From assembly GCF_042663225.1 (NCBI RefSeq), contig NZ_JBHTAA010000001.1:744001-808000 (forward strand): a stretch of 64,000 nucleotides of DNA, given 5' to 3'. Position numbers and translations under genes: made by a program. This document shows, one piece after another, positions 61,421 through 64,000 of the stretch (positions within the stretch are counted from its first letter, which is position 1; every line of letters starts with the position of its first letter). This DNA comes from Haloferax namakaokahaiae. Lineage in GTDB: Archaea > Halobacteriota > Halobacteria > Halobacteriales > Haloferacaceae. The notes below the pieces were generated by a model. It ran no database searches, had not been told where the DNA came from, and saw only the letters and a list, made by a program, of their open reading frames with translations.

Positions 61421-61894
61421 ATGGAAACCCACGGGACGCTCGCACCGGAGACGCTCGACGCCGCGGCCGACGAATTCGACCGACTCGGGCCGACGACGCA
61501 GGTCGTCGTCCGCGAGACCGCCAAGGCGATGGAGTTCGACCGCGAGGAGTACCGCTCGCGCGTGACCGGAACCGTCGTCGAGACCGCCCGAAACGCGCTG
61601 TTCGCCGAGTTACTCGCCGTCACCGTCGGCTCCCGCGACGAGTTCGACGCGTGGTGCGACGACCACCCGGGCTACGAAGTAATCGAGTTGGGGAGCCCCG
61701 AAGTCGAGCGCGTCGCGTGGCACGCCGCCCCCTTCGCGGAAACTGTTATCGCCACGACGTTCCAGAACGAGCGCGAGGCCGCCGTGAGCACGCTTCGACG
61801 CAACGCCTTCGGACGTATCTATCGGGAGGCACTCCTCGGCGACGAAGAGAAAGAGGAGGATACGGGAGACGAGACGGCGGGTGAGAACCAGTGA
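61421..61894 (+). CDS. DUF5809 family protein
   Basis: 157 residues from ATG 61421, 24 bases after the DUF5810 gene. Family pattern: TTQVVVRETAKAMEFDREEY, VVETARNALFAELLAVTVGS, VERVAWHAAPFAETVIATTF, and TLRRNAFGRIYREALL. Soluble, function unknown. Its stop overlaps the nudix start (GTGA), so the two are coupled. Confidence 0.87.
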   Translation: METHGTLAPETLDAAADEFDRLGPTTQVVVRETAKAMEFDREEYRSRVTGTVVETARNALFAELLAVTVGSRDEFDAWCDDHPGYEVIELGSPEVERVAWHAAPFAETVIATTFQNEREAAVSTLRRNAFGRIYREALLGDEEKEEDTGDETAGENQ

Positions 61895-62454
61895 GTGACG
61901 ACGGGCGGCGACACGAGCGCCTTCCGGACCCCGCGTGGCCGGTCCTCGAAACCGAAGTCGAGTACGAGACCGGCTGGTTCACCGGCGGCTACGACCTCGT
62001 CGAACAACCCAACGGGACGACGAAACGCTACTACTGGGCGGAGTTGGCGACGGCCGTTGTCGTCGTGGCCGTCGCCGAGGACCACGTCGTCTTCGTCGAA
62101 CAGTACCGACCGAACATCCGCCAGACGCAACTCGAACTCCCGGCCGGCGTCGTCGAAGCGGGCGAGTCGTTCGTCGATGCCGGACTGCGAGAACTCCGCG
62201 AAGAGACGGGGTTCGAAGCCGGGTCTGCGGCGCTCCTCGGCGACGTGTGGTGTTCGACCGGCGTGCTTCGCCATCGACGCGGGTTCGTCTTCGCCACCGA
62301 CCTGACTCCGGTCGAACAGGACCTCGACGACAACGAGTTTCTCTCCGTCCGTGCGGTTCCCGTCGAGGACGTGGTCGAACTGGCGACCAGCGCGCCGACG
62401 AACGACGCGACCGTCGAGGGCGTGCTCTTGGCCAGCGAAGAAGGATTGTTGTAA
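61891..62454 (+). CDS. NUDIX hydrolase
   Basis: 187 residues from GTG 61891. Nudix box: GVVEAGESFVDAGLRELREE followed by TGFEAGS, near residues 90-117. The upstream VVFVEQYRPNIRQTQLELPA is typical of ADP-ribose-type nudix enzymes. It probably cleaves a nucleotide sugar in the cytoplasm. It is not a close copy of the nudix protein at 17988-18569. Confidence 0.9.
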   Translation: MSDDGRRHERLPDPAWPVLETEVEYETGWFTGGYDLVEQPNGTTKRYYWAELATAVVVVAVAEDHVVFVEQYRPNIRQTQLELPAGVVEAGESFVDAGLRELREETGFEAGSAALLGDVWCSTGVLRHRRGFVFATDLTPVEQDLDDNEFLSVRAVPVEDVVELATSAPTNDATVEGVLLASEEGLL

Positions 62455-62495
62455 CGCTGCGAGTCGTTTATCCGAGTGGCCGCGGTGGTGTGACT

Positions 62496-62840
62496 ATGGA
62501 CCGCGAAGTCTCCCCCGCGGCGGTACAGGAACTTCTCGACGGCGACGACTCACCGCTCGTGGTGGACGTGAGTGCCCCCGACGAGTTCGCCGACGGCCAC
62601 ATTCCGGGGAGTCTCAACGTCCCGCTCGACGACCTCGTGACGCACCTCGGTCGTCTCGCCGGTGCATCCCACATCGTCACCGTCTGTCCCCGTGGCGAAG
62701 CGAGCATTCAGGCCGCGCGCCTGCTCGCGGCCTACGAGGGGACGAACGAGGCGCGTATCGAGAGCATGGAAGGTGGCCTCGACGTGTGGGACGGTCCCCT
62801 CGAAACCGGTGCGGACGAGTGGAACCCAGCAGAGGAGTGA
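62496..62840 (+). CDS. Rhodanese-like sulfurtransferase domain protein
   Basis: 114 residues from ATG 62496. Single rhodanese domain: LVVDVSAPDEFADGHIPGSL, then NVPLDDL, and the active-site loop VTVCPRGEASIQAARLL with the catalytic Cys. MEGGLDVWDGP is the usual C-terminal strand-turn. It may carry sulfur in thiolation or cysteine metabolism. It lies 41 bases after the nudix stop. Confidence 0.9.
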   Translation: MDREVSPAAVQELLDGDDSPLVVDVSAPDEFADGHIPGSLNVPLDDLVTHLGRLAGASHIVTVCPRGEASIQAARLLAAYEGTNEARIESMEGGLDVWDGPLETGADEWNPAEE

Positions 62841-62926
62841 AACCCGACCGAAGAGTGACCGAGCGCCGTCGCTCGTCGGTGGTGAGTTCGCCGAAAATCG
62901 CTTGGAGAAGAGAGGTTAGACGGTAT

Positions 62927-63220
62927 TCACGCGACGTTGAACCCTTTCCCGCGGAGGAAGTCCTCCACGCGCCCGCGGTGGTTCCCTTGGAGTTCGATTG
63001 AGTCTTGCTCCACGGTACCACCGCAGGCAAATTTCGACTTCAGGTCCGACGATAGGCTGTCCATATCGACGTCCTTCGGGTCGAATCCCTCGATAACTGT
63101 AACCTCTTTTCCGTAGCGGCGCTCGTCGATGCGGATGGTTATCTCCTGAGACTCTTTGGCGACGTCTTCACAGACGCAGAGTTCTTCAGGCAGACCGCAC
63201 GTCGAGCAGACTTCCGACAT
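62927..63220 (-). CDS. sui1: Translation initiation factor aIF1 (SUI1 family)
   Basis: 97 residues. It helps choose the start codon on the small ribosomal subunit. The N terminus has a zinc-finger-like CSTCGLPEELCVCED. The SUI1 core follows: ITIRIDERRYGKEVTVIEGF, LKSKFACGGTVEQDSIELQG, and RGRVEDFLRGKGFNV. It converges on the rhodanese gene. Confidence 0.94.
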   Translation of the reverse strand: MSEVCSTCGLPEELCVCEDVAKESQEITIRIDERRYGKEVTVIEGFDPKDVDMDSLSSDLKSKFACGGTVEQDSIELQGNHRGRVEDFLRGKGFNVA

Positions 63221-63283
63221 TACAATGTGAGGCTACAAGATGAGGATATTAAACAGTATCGGGACTCCGTAACACGGAGACGG

Positions 63284-64000
63284 TTATTCGTCTGCCGTCC
63301 CGCGTTCCCTGTCGTCCGGAGACGAGTCGGTCGTAGTCGTCTCTGAGTCGGTGTCGTCGGTCGTCGTCGTGTCGTCTGTCGTCGTCTCCGAGTCGGTCGT
63401 CTCGTCGCTGTCGGTGGTCACCGTCGTGTCGTCGGCGTCTTTGGCCTGTTTCCCACGGTTCGAGTTGTCGTTCTCCTTGTCCGACCCGCGGTCGTTCGGA
63501 CGGCGGTCAGAGGCGCTGTCGCTCCCGTTTCCATTCCCGTTGCCGTTCCCACGCGCTTCTTCGGCACCGTCTTCACCTGCGTCGGCCGTCTCGTTCTCCT
63601 CGTCGTCAGATTTCTCCGACTTGTCACGGCCGAGTCCCTTGCCGGGGTTGTCGCCAGCGAGGTCACGGGCGATAGCCGAAACTTCGGGTCCGGTGAGGTT
63701 GTTCGCTCGCGTCCGCAACTCATCCAGTTCGGTGGTGTTCACACCGCGCTCGCGGAGGTCCGAGTCGGGCACCGTCGTCGCCGCCGACTCGGTTCGGTTG
63801 AGAATCGATTTCGTCTGTTCGAGTTCCGCGACGACGCGCGTCATCTGGACGCGGTAGCGCGCTTCGGAGATGTTGCCTTCCTCGTGGAGCGTCTCTAAGC
63901 GCTCTTGGCGTTGCTGGAGGGTGTCGAGGCGAGCGCGGGCGCGTTGCAGTTGCCCGGCCACGACGCCCGCTTTCGACCCGTTCGAGTTCGCGTTCTCGAA
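63284..64000 (-). CDS. Coiled-coil secreted or surface protein, N terminus outside the window
   Basis: The frame is open to the right edge, so this is the C-terminal part (about 238 residues) of a longer protein. It begins with a coiled coil (ARARLDTLQQRQERLETLHE, EARYRVQMTRVVAELEQTKS). The last ~130 residues are disordered, with GNGNGNGNG and a Thr/Asp/Ser tail ending GTADE. It resembles haloarchaeal exported proteins of the DUF7096 kind, but I am not certain. A GTG at 63961 is probably internal. Confidence 0.65.
   Translation of the reverse strand, partial: FENANSNGSKAGVVAGQLQRARARLDTLQQRQERLETLHEEGNISEARYRVQMTRVVAELEQTKSILNRTESAATTVPDSDLRERGVNTTELDELRTRANNLTGPEVSAIARDLAGDNPGKGLGRDKSEKSDDEENETADAGEDGAEEARGNGNGNGNGSDSASDRRPNDRGSDKENDNSNRGKQAKDADDTTVTTDSDETTDSETTTDDTTTTDDTDSETTTTDSSPDDRERGTADE

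Overview
The window is archaeal and comes from a halophile of the Haloferax type. Evidence: high GC with strongly G/C-biased third positions, very acidic proteins, many haloarchaea-only families (DUF5809, DUF5810, DUF5811, DUF5812, DUF7504, DUF7511, HalOD1, BAT regulators), Tat and PGF-CTERM secreted proteins, and archaeal information genes (aIF5B, aIF1, PAN, Nob1, Pus10, TrmY, ArcS). From memory, gene content and order resemble the Hfx. volcanii chromosome section around HVO_1950-HVO_2010; I could not search to confirm this.

Layout. 1-4.3 kb is accessory-looking: the end of an acidic protein, a DUF7504 protein, a possible gene remnant, a small membrane protein, an AT-rich gene-free stretch, and four short leftward genes that include two related PhiH1-repressor-like winged-helix proteins. 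4.3-16.1 kb is bounded by the two archaeosine genes arcS and tgtA. Between them lie a flavin-type oxidase-like protein, a five-repeat surface protein with a PGF-CTERM-like tail, a membrane protein with 13 DUF1508 repeats, cysE, a regulator/membrane-protein pair and a ZIP metal transporter. 16.2-23.3 kb holds small enzymes: GyrI-like, CPBP protease, two-domain hypothetical, SRPBCC, VOC, zinc alcohol dehydrogenase, methyltransferase, cold-shock protein, DUF1428.

23.3-24.0 kb is a tRNA-Pro(CGG) gene flanked on its 3' side by repeats carrying pieces of its T arm. 24.0-37.4 kb: trmY, an ABC exporter, a Tat-exported papain-like protein, an ABC-2 exporter, the glyoxylate-shunt genes aceA and aceB behind two coupled small ORFs, DUF4112, a lipoprotein, an EamA transporter, pus10 and rnhB. 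37.4-48.1 kb: a DUF7511 protein, the secF-secD pair, pgi, a DUF389 protein, a second CPBP protease, nob1, a PRC-barrel gene (CdpB2-like) and aIF5B. 48.2-49.4 kb is an AT-rich island holding one eight-helix membrane protein. 49.5-64 kb: small membrane proteins, an orphan histidine kinase, pyruvoyl arginine decarboxylase, panB, dcd, aconitase, rimI, a BAT-family regulator, HalOD1, a DUF5810-DUF5809-nudix-rhodanese run, aIF1 and the end of a secreted coiled-coil protein.

How the genes fit together. Aconitase, AceA and AceB belong to the citrate/glyoxylate cycle. ArcS, TgtA, Pus10 and TrmY modify tRNA positions 15 and 54/55. SecDF assists export. aIF5B, aIF1 and Nob1 serve translation initiation and ribosome maturation. 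Many genes have a TATA-like box 25-30 bases before the start codon and no Shine-Dalgarno sequence, which indicates leaderless transcripts; I used this to choose several starts.
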